Source: Bacteroidota bacterium
Lineage (GTDB): Bacteria; Bacteroidota; Ignavibacteria; Ignavibacteriales; Ignavibacteriaceae
Assembly (NCBI GenBank): GCA_021815405.1
Contig: JAKAGV010000012.1
Location: 112,335-176,334 of the forward strand
Length of the DNA stretch: 64,000 nucleotides
Reading direction: 5' to 3'
The position numbers and the translations under genes are program-made. Under the pieces are notes generated by a model that worked only from the letters and a program-made list of their open reading frames with translations, had not been told where the DNA came from and made no database searches. Shown in pieces: positions 53,007 through 61,015 of this stretch. Position 1 is the stretch's first letter. Each line of letters opens with the position of its first letter.

Positions 53007-53582
53007 ATGATAGTTTCTTCAGCAAATATAGAAATTGAAATTCTTACTAAATATCATGATTATTTAGTTAGCTTGGATTACGTTTTAAATCAAATTCAAT
53101 CTATGAAGACAATTCATGGTGGTGGATTTCAATATGAAATAAAAGGGAATTATTCTTATAGCCCTATTCAAGAAATAAGTAGTACAATTGAGATGAAATA
53201 TGCTGACATAGAAAATTATAATTTAGAAAAATTCTGTGAAGGTGTTTATAATCTAATTACTGAACATTTAGCTGCGATACATAGAATGATGTATCAAGAA
53301 ATTTCTAATGCTACAACTAAAACTGGAAACGTGGTTGATGCAAGAGGGAAAGGATTTTCTGTTGACTTAATATTAGATATGTTAGAGAAAATAGAACTAA
53401 CCTTTGATGAAGATGGTAATCCAATTCTACCTCAAATACATATGCATCCAGATGCATGGAAGAAAACTAAGAATTTGCAATTTTCTCTGGAACAAACAAG
53501 ACGAGAAGCAGAAATAATAAAAAAGAAGAAAGAAGCATGGTATGTTAAAAAGCGTTATAGAAAGTTATCTTACATCAATTAA
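53007..53582 (+). CDS. Unknown protein overlapping a nuclease-like gene
   Basis: 191 residues with no recognised family. N-terminal helix pair (IEIEILTKYHDYLVSLDYVL), a GGGFQYEIKGNYSYSP beta part, IHRMMYQEISNATTKTGNVV, DARGKGFSVDLILDMLEKIE and PQIHMHPDAWKKTKN, ending in a basic Lys/Arg-rich helix. It overlaps the next gene by 41 bp in another frame, so the two are coupled. The pair is more AT-rich than the mod/res genes, suggesting separate acquisition. It may be a specificity or antitoxin-like partner of the nuclease-like protein; that is inference. Confidence 0.6.
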   Translation: MIVSSANIEIEILTKYHDYLVSLDYVLNQIQSMKTIHGGGFQYEIKGNYSYSPIQEISSTIEMKYADIENYNLEKFCEGVYNLITEHLAAIHRMMYQEISNATTKTGNVVDARGKGFSVDLILDMLEKIELTFDEDGNPILPQIHMHPDAWKKTKNLQFSLEQTRREAEIIKKKKEAWYVKKRYRKLSYIN

Positions 53583-55080
53583 AGAAATTCAACTATTTTT
53601 ACCTTTTAGTTTGCTACTTGAAAAAATGGGATATTATGATATTCATATTATTCATAGTTCAACTGAATTTGGAAAAGATATTATTGCAAAGAAAAAAGAG
53701 GGCGAGATTATTAAACAATATTCATTTCAATTAAAAGTTGGAGATATAAACCTTAGTAAATTTACAAGTGAAATTAAACCTCAGCTTTTAGAAGCTCTTA
53801 CAAACACATTATCTCATCCCAATTTTCATAACGAACTTGAATATCAAGTTTATTTCGTAACTACTGGTAGAATTATACCTCCGGCAACAATCTCTTTTCA
53901 AGAATTTAACGAATTTGTTAAAAATACAATAAAACAGAATCCTATAATTACATGGGAAAAAACAGAATTAATAAATGACTTCGAAAAGTTCGGTGCAGAA
54001 TCATTTTTTGAATTACATAATAAACCCGAATTCATAAGTAAATTCTTTGACCTTTATGCCAAAATACAAAATAAAATCTTATTGAGTTCTTTTGACATCT
54101 ACTATTATACTAATAGATGGCTAGAATTAGACATAGCGAAAACTGAAAATAAATTACAAATATTATTTGAAGGATATTTCTTTTCTAAGTTATTACTTGA
54201 AAAAGGCTTTTATTATGAATCTTCATTATTTGTAGTAAACTTACAACGTGTTTTAATGAAGCATAATATTTATACTTATTATCAGCGTTACACTAACGGA
54301 TATTTATTGTTTATAATTGAATCTTATTTCGATTATTACAAAGAAGCAATAAAACAGAAAAATAAATTTTTCTTACACGAAACTGGGACGTTTACAATAT
54401 TTTATTATCCCTTAAAGTGTATAAAATCTTTAGAATTGTTTGCACTCCATGTTTTACTATCAGAAAAAGAAAATATAAGTATCAAAGAAGCATTTTATGA
54501 ATTATTGAAAGAAAAAGGTTCATATAAAATTTTAAGTGATAATTATGCTGTTGCATTTTTATTAATATGCCTTGTTTTATTGAAGGATAAAAACAAAATA
54601 GAGTTAGAAAAATATTTAATTAATTGTACGGTATGGTTATGCGATAGATATAGCGAGAATGGATTAAGCTGTATAGGTAGTTCGTTAAAAGAAGAAATGG
54701 AACAATTATTATCAGAAAATTTGGATGGACTGAATTATTTTAAAAGAAAAACAAGTTTTTTTGCTAATATATTATTAGACGTTGCTGCAATTATTAATGA
54801 CAATAAATTATATGAAGATATTGCAAACGATTTAAGAGCTCTTGAAATAATGCTCGAATATTATCATATAAATAATATGGATGAACTATATGATTATTCA
54901 AAAATAAAAGTTCAAACAGATTATGATTTTTCCTTAAAGCTAAATGATGAATATTCGCATATTATAAAATTTGTAAAGCAGAATAGTAAACTTGATTTAA
55001 CAAAGGAAAAGATTTTAATTCTAATTTTCTCGCTCAGAGATAGATATTTCCCAAATTATGTTTTCAATTTATTTAAATAA
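53542..55080 (+). CDS. Protein with restriction-endonuclease-like N-terminus and large helical domain
   Basis: 512 residues. The start holds LLLEKMGYYDIHIIHSSTEF, GKDIIAKKKEG and YSFQLKVG: a G-K-D (Asp46) followed 17 residues later by QLK (Gln63, Lys65). This is the D...QxK arrangement of Mrr/REase-like PD-(D/E)xK nucleases. Residues about 150-512 are helical with many aromatic residues and no recognised motif, resembling superhelical sensor domains. The gene overlaps the 191-residue gene upstream by 41 bp. A two-gene restriction-like or abortive-infection system is likely, but no known one fits. Confidence 0.6.
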   Translation: MLKSVIESYLTSIKEIQLFLPFSLLLEKMGYYDIHIIHSSTEFGKDIIAKKKEGEIIKQYSFQLKVGDINLSKFTSEIKPQLLEALTNTLSHPNFHNELEYQVYFVTTGRIIPPATISFQEFNEFVKNTIKQNPIITWEKTELINDFEKFGAESFFELHNKPEFISKFFDLYAKIQNKILLSSFDIYYYTNRWLELDIAKTENKLQILFEGYFFSKLLLEKGFYYESSLFVVNLQRVLMKHNIYTYYQRYTNGYLLFIIESYFDYYKEAIKQKNKFFLHETGTFTIFYYPLKCIKSLELFALHVLLSEKENISIKEAFYELLKEKGSYKILSDNYAVAFLLICLVLLKDKNKIELEKYLINCTVWLCDRYSENGLSCIGSSLKEEMEQLLSENLDGLNYFKRKTSFFANILLDVAAIINDNKLYEDIANDLRALEIMLEYYHINNMDELYDYSKIKVQTDYDFSLKLNDEYSHIIKFVKQNSKLDLTKEKILILIFSLRDRYFPNYVFNLFK

Positions 55081-55163
55081 TCTGTAAAATAACTCCGACT
55101 TCCTCTCTTCTACAGTGATTCTAAAACTCCATTCTAACTTTTTTGCATTCAAAAAAGTTTACC

Positions 55164-55421
55164 ATGCAAACACTTAAAAAATTTATTTCTTCCATAGCAC
55201 AGTTTATCAAACTCTGCCTCTCCGACACCAAAGGCAACATCAGCTCCACAAGAATCTCAATGCTAATCATAGTCCTCTGGTTCCTCGCCGACTGGCTAAT
55301 GGAATTCCACTCCAAAGGCATCTACACACTAACTTGGGAAAAGCTAACCTTGCTTACCTCTGCCTTCGGCTTAAAAGCAGTTCAGAACTTTTCAGAAAAC
55401 AAATCCGGAAATGACAAATGA
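55164..55421 (+). CDS. Small membrane protein, holin-like
   Basis: About 85 residues from ATG at 55164 (the frame is open from a TTG at 55143). MQTLKKFISSIAQFIKLCLS, then STRISMLIIVLWFLADWLME as one membrane helix and a second hydrophobic stretch (LTLLTSAFGLKAVQNF). Its stop overlaps the start of the lysozyme-like gene (ATGA). A small membrane protein coupled to a muralytic enzyme is the layout of phage holin/endolysin pairs; holin function is inferred from position. Confidence 0.55.
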   Translation: MQTLKKFISSIAQFIKLCLSDTKGNISSTRISMLIIVLWFLADWLMEFHSKGIYTLTWEKLTLLTSAFGLKAVQNFSENKSGNDK

Positions 55422-56008
55422 AACCAGATTTTATATCGGCATTAAACAAAGCTCTTTCATCCGAAGGCATCCTCAGCAACAACGTGAATGATCACGGCGG
55501 CTTCACCTACAAAGGCATTTCCCGTTTTAAGCACCCAACATGGCCAGGCTGGAAAATAATTGATGATTTCCTCCGTAGCACAGATTATCAATCTGTGCCT
55601 GTGCAGCAGCTTAACAACAACCCAACACTTCAAAATTTAGTACAAGAATTCTACCGCACCGAATTCTGGAACAAAATCCAAGGAGATCTTCTTCCATCCC
55701 AACTCATCGCAGATGAGCTGCTAGAAAGCTCAATCAACCTTGGCGTAACAGCAGCTTCAGAAATTTTGCAGCGAACAATTAATCTCTTAAACCGTAACAA
55801 CAAATTATATTCTGATATCGCTGTAGATGGAGTAATAGGAAACCAAACCCTGGAAGCTCTCAAAAAATGCTTGACAGCCAACGGCGAAAAACTCATATAT
55901 AATCTTTTAAACTTCTACCAAGCCAAGCACTTCATACAAATCATGGAGCGCGACCATACGCAAGAAATCTTCATAGGTTGGTTCTCCCGCATCGACATAA
56001 TCAAATAA
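55418..56008 (+). CDS. GH108-type lysozyme-like (endolysin) protein
   Basis: 196 residues. FISALNKALSSEGILSNNVN followed by DHGGFTYKGISRFKHP matches the start of glycoside hydrolase 108 (usual E-GGY-N-DPGG-TN-GI pattern) with the catalytic Glu at SSEG. LLESSINLGVTAASEILQRTINLLN and VDGVIGNQTLEALKKCL match the C-terminal peptidoglycan-binding part. It would cut cell-wall glycan. Residues around STDYQSVPV are encoded by a perfect palindrome (55578-55598), another in-frame repeat. Coupled to the holin-like gene. Confidence 0.82.
   Translation: MKPDFISALNKALSSEGILSNNVNDHGGFTYKGISRFKHPTWPGWKIIDDFLRSTDYQSVPVQQLNNNPTLQNLVQEFYRTEFWNKIQGDLLPSQLIADELLESSINLGVTAASEILQRTINLLNRNNKLYSDIAVDGVIGNQTLEALKKCLTANGEKLIYNLLNFYQAKHFIQIMERDHTQEIFIGWFSRIDIIK
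55578..55598. repeat. In-frame palindrome inside the lysozyme gene
   Basis: GCACAGATT-atc-AATCTGTGC, perfect 9-bp arms, translated as part of STDYQSVPV. Confidence 0.6.
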
Positions 56009-56030
56009 CTTTCAATGTTTGGCTTTGTGC

Positions 56031-56234
56031 TTTCGCACCTTAAAAGAATTGCGTATAAAAATTTTCATGTAGCGAAATGTCCGCAACAAAATCTGTTTGA
56101 GTCCGGTTCCTCCGGACGAGTTATTTTGTTGCAATGTAGCGTAAAGAAAATTTTAGCAATTCTTTTTAAGTGAATGTTTCTTTGGGTACTTTTCTGGAGT
56201 TTACCCCGCACTTGCTGCGGGGCTAAGAAAAGTA
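56031..56234. repeat. Structured hairpin element, copy 1
   Basis: Outer stem AAAAGAATTGC / GCAATTCTTTT, inner stem GCAACAAAAT / ATTTTGTTGC around GTTTGAG...CGAGTT with a tip GTCCGG-ttcct-CCGGAC. A second hairpin follows, GTACTTTTCT / AGAAAAGTAC, enclosing CCCCGCA-cttgc-TGCGGGG. Copy 2 is at 57171-57388 with different stem bases that still pair. Confidence 0.7.
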
Positions 56235-56311
56235 CATATAAAATCCTTTCCCATTTCTACATTACATCCCAAACCCTCAATCTCTTTCTTTACCTCAAAA
56301 AAAATAAAACC

Positions 56312-56821
56312 ATGCAACAAAAAATATTCTATATCGCAGTCGTAACTATTTCAGCAATAACATTCTTTTTCTTGCTCAACTTTATAAAATCAAACACATC
56401 GCACATTCAACCAAGAACCACACACCAAGAACAAAGAACTTACTCAATCGGCATAACCAAACAACACTACAAACAAGGTAAAGACTCCATCACAACAAAA
56501 ACAAAATCGTTTCATTCCTTTTCTATCCTAACTCCCTCTGCAGCAGATACATCTTATACATTCTCTGCTGAAGATAGTAGCTACAAACTTTCGCTAAATC
56601 TAAAACCCGATTCAATCGGGAACATTTCATTAGATTACTTTCTAACACTTACTTCAAAAGACCTAATCCGGATCGACACCATTATACAAACACGAATTGA
56701 CACACTAAAAATCAAAGAAGTATTAATTGAAAAAGAAGATCCTCCATTTTACAACACATTCATATTCGGCACTATTGTAACCGGTTCAATTATTTTACTA
56801 TTAATAAATATTCTAAAATAA
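56312..56821 (+). CDS. Membrane-anchored protein of the lysis-like cassette
   Basis: 169 residues from the ATG at 56312. The frame is open from 56174, but the first 46 codons lie in repeat DNA and are unlikely to be used. An N-terminal helix (IFYIAVVTISAITFFFLLNF), a Thr/Ser-rich periplasmic part (SILTPSAADTSYTFSAEDSS, LSLNLKPDSIGNISLDYFLT) and a C-terminal helix (IFGTIVTGSIILLLINIL) are visible. Position after holin-like and lysozyme genes suggests a spanin-like or accessory lysis role, but nothing in the sequence proves it. KPDSIGN is encoded by a short palindrome. Confidence 0.5.
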   Translation: MQQKIFYIAVVTISAITFFFLLNFIKSNTSHIQPRTTHQEQRTYSIGITKQHYKQGKDSITTKTKSFHSFSILTPSAADTSYTFSAEDSSYKLSLNLKPDSIGNISLDYFLTLTSKDLIRIDTIIQTRIDTLKIKEVLIEKEDPPFYNTFIFGTIVTGSIILLLINILK

Positions 56822-56875
56822 ATTCCTTCTCCTTACTAAGGAGAAGGTCGGCTTTAGCCGGGATGAGGTAAAAAA

Positions 56876-57112
56876 ATGCCCAAAGACGAAAAAATAAAAC
56901 TCGCAATCGAACTTATAAAATTTATCCTTTACATAATTACATTAGTAATCTCAATTGCCTTCGCCTTCAACTCAATGGATAAGCGCATCTCCATTATTGA
57001 ATCCGAAATGAAATACAAAGTCAACACAACACTCCTTTTAGAAAAACTCGATCAAGTTAAATACGAAATCAACAAAAAAATCGAATCCGAAATCTCAAAA
57101 GTCAAAAAATAA
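56876..57112 (+). CDS. Small membrane/coiled-coil protein (duplicated in part at 61913)
   Basis: 78 residues: MPKDEKIKLAIELIKFILYI and TLVISIAFAFNSMDKRI give one membrane helix, then a coiled coil (SIIESEMKYKVNTTLLLEKL) rich in Lys/Glu. The size and layout resemble phage XhlA/holin-accessory proteins. A GAGGT lies 6 nt before the ATG. The upstream spacer holds hairpins CTCCTT-act-AAGGAG and CGGC-ttta-GCCG. Its last 30 codons recur at 61913-62005 with mostly silent changes. Confidence 0.55.
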   Translation: MPKDEKIKLAIELIKFILYIITLVISIAFAFNSMDKRISIIESEMKYKVNTTLLLEKLDQVKYEINKKIESEISKVKK

Positions 57113-57170
57113 CTCCTCACGAAATTCCCTTTATAATTTACCTCAGATAAATCTTATTCAGCTTGCCTTC

Positions 57171-57388
57171 GCGCCTTAAAAGAATTGCGTTAAGAAATTT
57201 CATGTAGTGAAGCGTTAAAAGAGAAAATTTGTTTGAGCGGAGCGAGTTATTTTCTCTTAGCGGAACTAAATGAAATTTTAGCAATTCTTTTTTAGCGCAT
57301 ATTCTTTTGCAACTTTTCTTGTGTCAAGAAAAGTTAATGAATCTTCTTGAACTGGAGTTTACCCCGCACTTGATGCGGAGCCAAGAAA
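57171..57388. repeat. Structured hairpin element, copy 2
   Basis: Same order as copy 1: AAAAGAATTGC / GCAATTCTTTT, GAAATTTCAT / ATGAAATTT, then AAGAGAAAAT / ATTTTCTCTT around GTTTGAGCGGAGCGAGTT, CTTTTCTTG-tgt-CAAGAAAAG and the CCCCGCACTTGATGCGG tail. The variable stem differs from copy 1 but is still complementary. Confidence 0.7.
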
Positions 57389-57419
57389 AGAAAATATTTA
57401 AAATGAATCAAACTCGAGG

Positions 57420-57802
57420 TAAACTCCTATTATTTACCTTGAAATCGGTTTTTAATAATCCCTTCTTCTACTAAGATAACTCCTTAGTTAAAGAAAACCG
57501 ATTTCCTTTAACTAATTACATTACTTAAAAATGTAGAACATTTAAACCCGTATCTGTTATTCCCGTTCCTCCTGCTGCATCGCTTCACCGGGTCGAATCG
57601 CCCCGCCTTGCTCTTTGCACTTATGCCCTCACCCAGCCGCGAAGCCCTGGGCTCGTTCCTAAGCCGTCGCAACTTTTATACTATTCAATTTTCTATTTTC
57701 TAAATAACTCTGTCACTGAAAGTGACAAATATTTACCACGTGGAATAACTATTTCCATATTAACTATTTCTTACTTAAAAAATTATTCCACCTGGTGAAT
57801 AG
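57420..57802. other. Gene-free stretch with nested hairpins
   Basis: GAAATCGGTTTT / AAAACCGATTTC (57442-57506) encloses ACTAAG/CTTAGT. Further on, ACCACGTGGAATAA / TTATTCCACCTGGT (57735-57796) pairs over 14 bp with one mismatch. TCCCGTTCCTCC...GCTTCAC (57560-57588) and GCTCGTTCCTAAGCCGTCGC (57651-57670) recur near 62085-62195. No gene is seen. Confidence 0.6.
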
Positions 57803-57932
57803 GGGGCTGTCCAATAAGTAGAGTAGAAGTCATTGCGAGGAGTGAAACGACGAAGCAATCTTTTGTTTTTAATTCAAAATCCAGATCACTTCGCTTCACT
57901 CGTGATGACAAAGTTACTTTTTGGACAGCCCC
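57803..57932. mobile_element. MITE-like element
   Basis: 130 bp with terminal inverted repeats GGGGCTGTCCAATAAGTA / TACTTTTTGGACAGCCCC (16 of 18 pair). Inside are GTCATTGCGAGGAGTGAAAC and a degenerate inverted copy (CTTCACTCGTGATGAC). No open frame. GGGGCTGTCCAAAAAGT-type ends are common on insertion sequences, so it may be moved by a transposase elsewhere. Confidence 0.65.
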
Positions 57933-58128
57933 ATAAAACAATGACACCAAATAACCAGAACCATGAAAGCTTGTCAGCCTACATATTGGCTTCAATATTT
58001 CTCACCATATCATTTTTCAAAACCAAAAATATACAGCTCGCTTTCCTCCTCTCTAACTTTTTATCATTTCATGATAAGAAATTTACACATAGCCTGATTT
58101 ATCTTTTATAAACAAAATAATTTTCTAT

Positions 58129-58473
58129 ATGATATTCTCAAAACCATATACCGTAATTGTTAATGAAGATTCCTTTAATAAATTCTTATTTAACAGATAT
58201 CATTTCTTTGGTTCGTTAAAGTTGCATGCATTTCTTAAAAATAATTTCTCTTATATTGATATTGATTCCATCATCTCCCAAATAAAGCAATTCCCGCATA
58301 AGTATTCGGCGGAAATTATTGAAACTATCTACAAGACTGAATTAATTTCAAAAATATCTATCAATGGTCCCTTAAAAATTGATAACTCAACTATCGTTTT
58401 GGTAAATACTTTTTGGATTTATAAATACACTTCCGAAAAATTTGAATTATTAACGCTTTGTAAAATAAAATGA
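58129..58473 (+). CDS. DUF6883-like protein, first gene of a five-gene operon
   Basis: 114 residues. NEDSFNKFLFNRYHFFGSLKLHAFLKN, read as two parts (NEDSFNKFLFNRYHFFGSL, KLHAFLKN), corresponds to the KFLLDPEHPxGRHKAxFL start of DUF6883 proteins. INGPLKIDNSTIVLVNTFWI corresponds to their GPLxxPxGRxxxVRTVWxI strand. DUF6883 genes are often followed by DUF4926, exactly as here, with an ATGA overlap. The molecular role is unknown; these pairs occur in toxin/immunity and island settings. Confidence 0.55.
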   Translation: MIFSKPYTVIVNEDSFNKFLFNRYHFFGSLKLHAFLKNNFSYIDIDSIISQIKQFPHKYSAEIIETIYKTELISKISINGPLKIDNSTIVLVNTFWIYKYTSEKFELLTLCKIK

Positions 58474-58718
58474 TCTCTAAAGAAATTAACCTATATGATT
58501 TAGTCAAAGTAATTGAAGATTCACCTGGCACTTCTATCAAAAAGAATATGATTGCCGCAATAGTATATGTCTATAAGCCCGGTAAAATATTTGAAGCGGA
58601 ACTTATTGCTGATAATGGTTCTACAGTTTGCTTGGAAACTCTTGAAGCCCATTCTATTGAGAAGATACCCGATAATCTTAAAAATGACTTTAACAAAATA
58701 TATATCGATTTATCATAA
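58470..58718 (+). CDS. DUF4926-like protein
   Basis: 82 residues: INLYDLVKVIEDSPGTSIKK then AAIVYVYKPGKIFEAELIAD and NGSTVCLETLEAHSIEKI. The LYDxVxLxxDxP.....G..GTVVxVYxPGxxxEVEF pattern is DUF4926, a small SH3-like beta-barrel. It overlaps the DUF6883-like gene by 4 bp and ends 8 bp before the LRR gene, so it belongs to one transcript. Function unknown; an immunity-like role is only a guess from the pairing. Confidence 0.65.
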   Translation: MISKEINLYDLVKVIEDSPGTSIKKNMIAAIVYVYKPGKIFEAELIADNGSTVCLETLEAHSIEKIPDNLKNDFNKIYIDLS

Positions 58719-58726
58719 CTAAATTT

Positions 58727-59779
58727 ATGACTCACTATAACGAAGTAACTCAGATACCTGGTGTAAATGATCATTTGCATGTAATTAATCTGCTGGTTAA
58801 AGTTGATAATTTATATGGTGCCGTTTTTGTCTCCGATGGCACTGATGCATTTGAGTTTTTCAAATATTCAATTGTTTTGATTGATGAAAAGGACAGTAGT
58901 GTGAAAGTTGATATAAATTTAATCGGCACACGTACTACAAAAGACGAGCCTTTTAGTTACGAATTTTCCTTTTCTGATTCTAATATTTTTGTGGATTCTC
59001 AAGTTAAAATAGCGCATACGGTTTTTGAACCTATTTTTAAACTTTATGTTTCGTTCAATGAGCCGAGCATAAATGAATTTATTAAACTATCAAAAAAGTT
59101 AATTGCCAAATTCCTAAAACTTGATAATCATTGGCACATTACCCCTATACCTGAAATAATTCTTCAAAACTATTATTTACATTATTATAACCCTAAGCAG
59201 CATATAATTGAGTCTATAGATTATTTTCAGTCCCGTTACGAAATCATCTCTGCCTTTAATTATAAAAAAACCGAATTGTTTTTGAATAACAAATTTTGGT
59301 TTGAATTTCCCGATGAACTATGGCTGCTAAACCACCTGCATGTACTGTCTATCGAAAGAACCGCCATTTATAAGCTGCCGGATAATATTAGGTGCTTATC
59401 TTGTCTCCGTGAATTAATAATTGCAAATAATCATAACTTTGAAGCCATATCTCCGGAAATAGTTAATCTTAAAGAGCTTACACATTTGTATTTACATGAT
59501 AATAATATTAATTTCATTCCTGAATTCATCGGTAAATTAAATAATTTGAAAATTCTAAATTTATCCTTCAATCATCTAAGAGCGCTTCCTGCCTCTATTA
59601 CTTCTCTCAATAATCTGGAATCACTTAATATTTCTTATAATCCAATTAAATCTCTGCCGGAAGATATTTTTGAAATGCCGAATCTTCGCGAGTTAAATAT
59701 CCTGCACTGCTATAACCTTGATCTTGATTATATCTACAGAGAACTAATAAATAACAATAAAATAAAAATATATTCTTAG
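58727..59779 (+). CDS. Leucine-rich-repeat protein
   Basis: 350 residues. The N-terminal 190 residues are not recognised (GVNDHLHVINLLVKVDNLYG, SYEFSFSDSNIFVDSQVKIA). From about 195 on there are six or seven LRRs of 23 residues (LPDNIRCLSCLRELIIANNH, LKELTHLYLHDNNINFIPEF, LNNLKILNLSFNHLRALPAS, LNNLESLNISYNPIKSLPED). LRR arrays bind proteins. The N-terminal half may be an effector or an immunity-type domain. The gene is packed between DUF4926 and the glycosylase-like gene with gaps of 7-8 bp. Confidence 0.8.
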   Translation: MTHYNEVTQIPGVNDHLHVINLLVKVDNLYGAVFVSDGTDAFEFFKYSIVLIDEKDSSVKVDINLIGTRTTKDEPFSYEFSFSDSNIFVDSQVKIAHTVFEPIFKLYVSFNEPSINEFIKLSKKLIAKFLKLDNHWHITPIPEIILQNYYLHYYNPKQHIIESIDYFQSRYEIISAFNYKKTELFLNNKFWFEFPDELWLLNHLHVLSIERTAIYKLPDNIRCLSCLRELIIANNHNFEAISPEIVNLKELTHLYLHDNNINFIPEFIGKLNNLKILNLSFNHLRALPASITSLNNLESLNISYNPIKSLPEDIFEMPNLRELNILHCYNLDLDYIYRELINNNKIKIYS

Positions 59780-59786
59780 GTGTATT

Positions 59787-60542
59787 ATGTCGTTTACTGA
59801 AGAAGAAAAAAAAATCAATCTAGAAGTTTTAAATAATTTTATAGGTTATGGCAATCCAAACGCAAGTATTTATTTTATAGGTATCGAAGAACATTCACCG
59901 GATAAGCAAAAAACAATTGATTATGAGTTAGAAAAAAAACGCCTAGGGATATATAAACAAGCTTTCAAAGAAAAAAAGCCTTATTATTTAACAAATGCTG
60001 ATTTTATATCATTAAATGAAACATATAAATACAATAAAACATATAGTGGTATAACCAAAATATTTAATACTATTTCTCCTTCAAATATGATTACCCCTCA
60101 GAATATTGGCGATTTAAATATTGATTTATTTATTGCAAATTTGTATCCTTTAGCCAGAGCAACTACAAAAGATAGCTATAATTGTTTTATCAAAGAGTTC
60201 GCTTTTGATAATAATTTTAATGAATGGTCTAAAAAATATTGGACTCCAAGAAAAGAAATTCTAAAAGATTTTTTCAGTAAGTATTTACTACAAAATACTA
60301 CTTCACAAAAGTATATTTTTTGCTTGGGAACAAGTAATGGGAATTGGGAAACTTTTGAAATATTCATTAAAGAATTATTAAATGATGCTTCTCTTAAATT
60401 TGAATGCAAACATGCTAATAAAAACTATTATGGATTAATAAAAAAAGATAATTTAATATTTTACTGCTTATATCACCCTGCAAGTCGACAATTCTATAAA
60501 ATAAATTTTGTCAATATTGATGGCTTTAAGATTATTTTATGA
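59787..60542 (+). CDS. Uracil-DNA-glycosylase-like superfamily protein
   Basis: 251 residues. GNPNASIYFIGIEEHSPD near the start matches the GxxxAxIxFIGExP motif of UDG-like proteins, FIANLYPLARATTKDSYN and IFCLGTSNGNWETFEIF follow, and FYCLYHPASRQFYKIN supplies the terminal HPSxR-like catalytic motif (here HPASR). Members of this superfamily remove damaged bases, but many divergent ones in islands have unknown substrates. Coupled to the HAD-like gene by an ATGA overlap. Confidence 0.6.
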   Translation: MSFTEEEKKINLEVLNNFIGYGNPNASIYFIGIEEHSPDKQKTIDYELEKKRLGIYKQAFKEKKPYYLTNADFISLNETYKYNKTYSGITKIFNTISPSNMITPQNIGDLNIDLFIANLYPLARATTKDSYNCFIKEFAFDNNFNEWSKKYWTPRKEILKDFFSKYLLQNTTSQKYIFCLGTSNGNWETFEIFIKELLNDASLKFECKHANKNYYGLIKKDNLIFYCLYHPASRQFYKINFVNIDGFKIIL

Positions 60543-60841
60543 AAATTCTTCTAGATATTGATGACACCGCACTAATAACTAAAGATAAAGGCAAAACATG
60601 GCATGTACATCCCCGCTTAAAAGAACTCATTGCCAAGCACGCTGTCTTTTTGTATTCCGGCAACCCTGATATATATGACTATTTCATTAAATGGAAAACT
60701 AAAGGCTATATACCAAAATCATTTGATAAAACACCCAAAGCAGATATCCTTATAGATAACGACGGCGAGCTTTGGAAAACATCTGTCGATGTAAAAAAAA
60801 TTTATAAATCAATAGATTCTTTTTTTAGATTTCATAGATAA
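60539..60841 (+). CDS. Short HAD-like phosphatase protein
   Basis: 100 residues: MKILLDIDDTALITKDKGK carries the DxDxT nucleophile motif, VFLYSGNPDIYDYFI the Ser/Thr of motif II, and DILIDNDGELWKTS the acidic motif. It is shorter than usual HADs (no large cap), like small magnesium-dependent phosphatases or polynucleotide 3'-phosphatase domains. Last gene of the five-gene operon, overlapping the glycosylase-like gene by 4 bp. A base-removal plus phosphatase pairing would fit nucleic-acid end processing; this is inference. Confidence 0.65.
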   Translation: MKILLDIDDTALITKDKGKTWHVHPRLKELIAKHAVFLYSGNPDIYDYFIKWKTKGYIPKSFDKTPKADILIDNDGELWKTSVDVKKIYKSIDSFFRFHR

Positions 60842-61015
60842 TTATTTTATTTAATCGCGTTAGCTAAAATCATTAGTATAACTATCCATAGCATCAAACT
60901 TATGCAGCCTCTAAAAGCTCTCGGCATAAGTATCATTAGTAATATTATTATCAAAATTTCCATATTTTAATTTCATATTTTATATTCCTTTTTTCTTATC
61001 ATTTAGCGATAAATT

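Noticed and set aside
56174..56311. First 46 codons of the open frame at 56174
   Set aside because: They lie in the repeat DNA of hairpin element copy 1; the ATG at 56312 gives a normal membrane-protein start.
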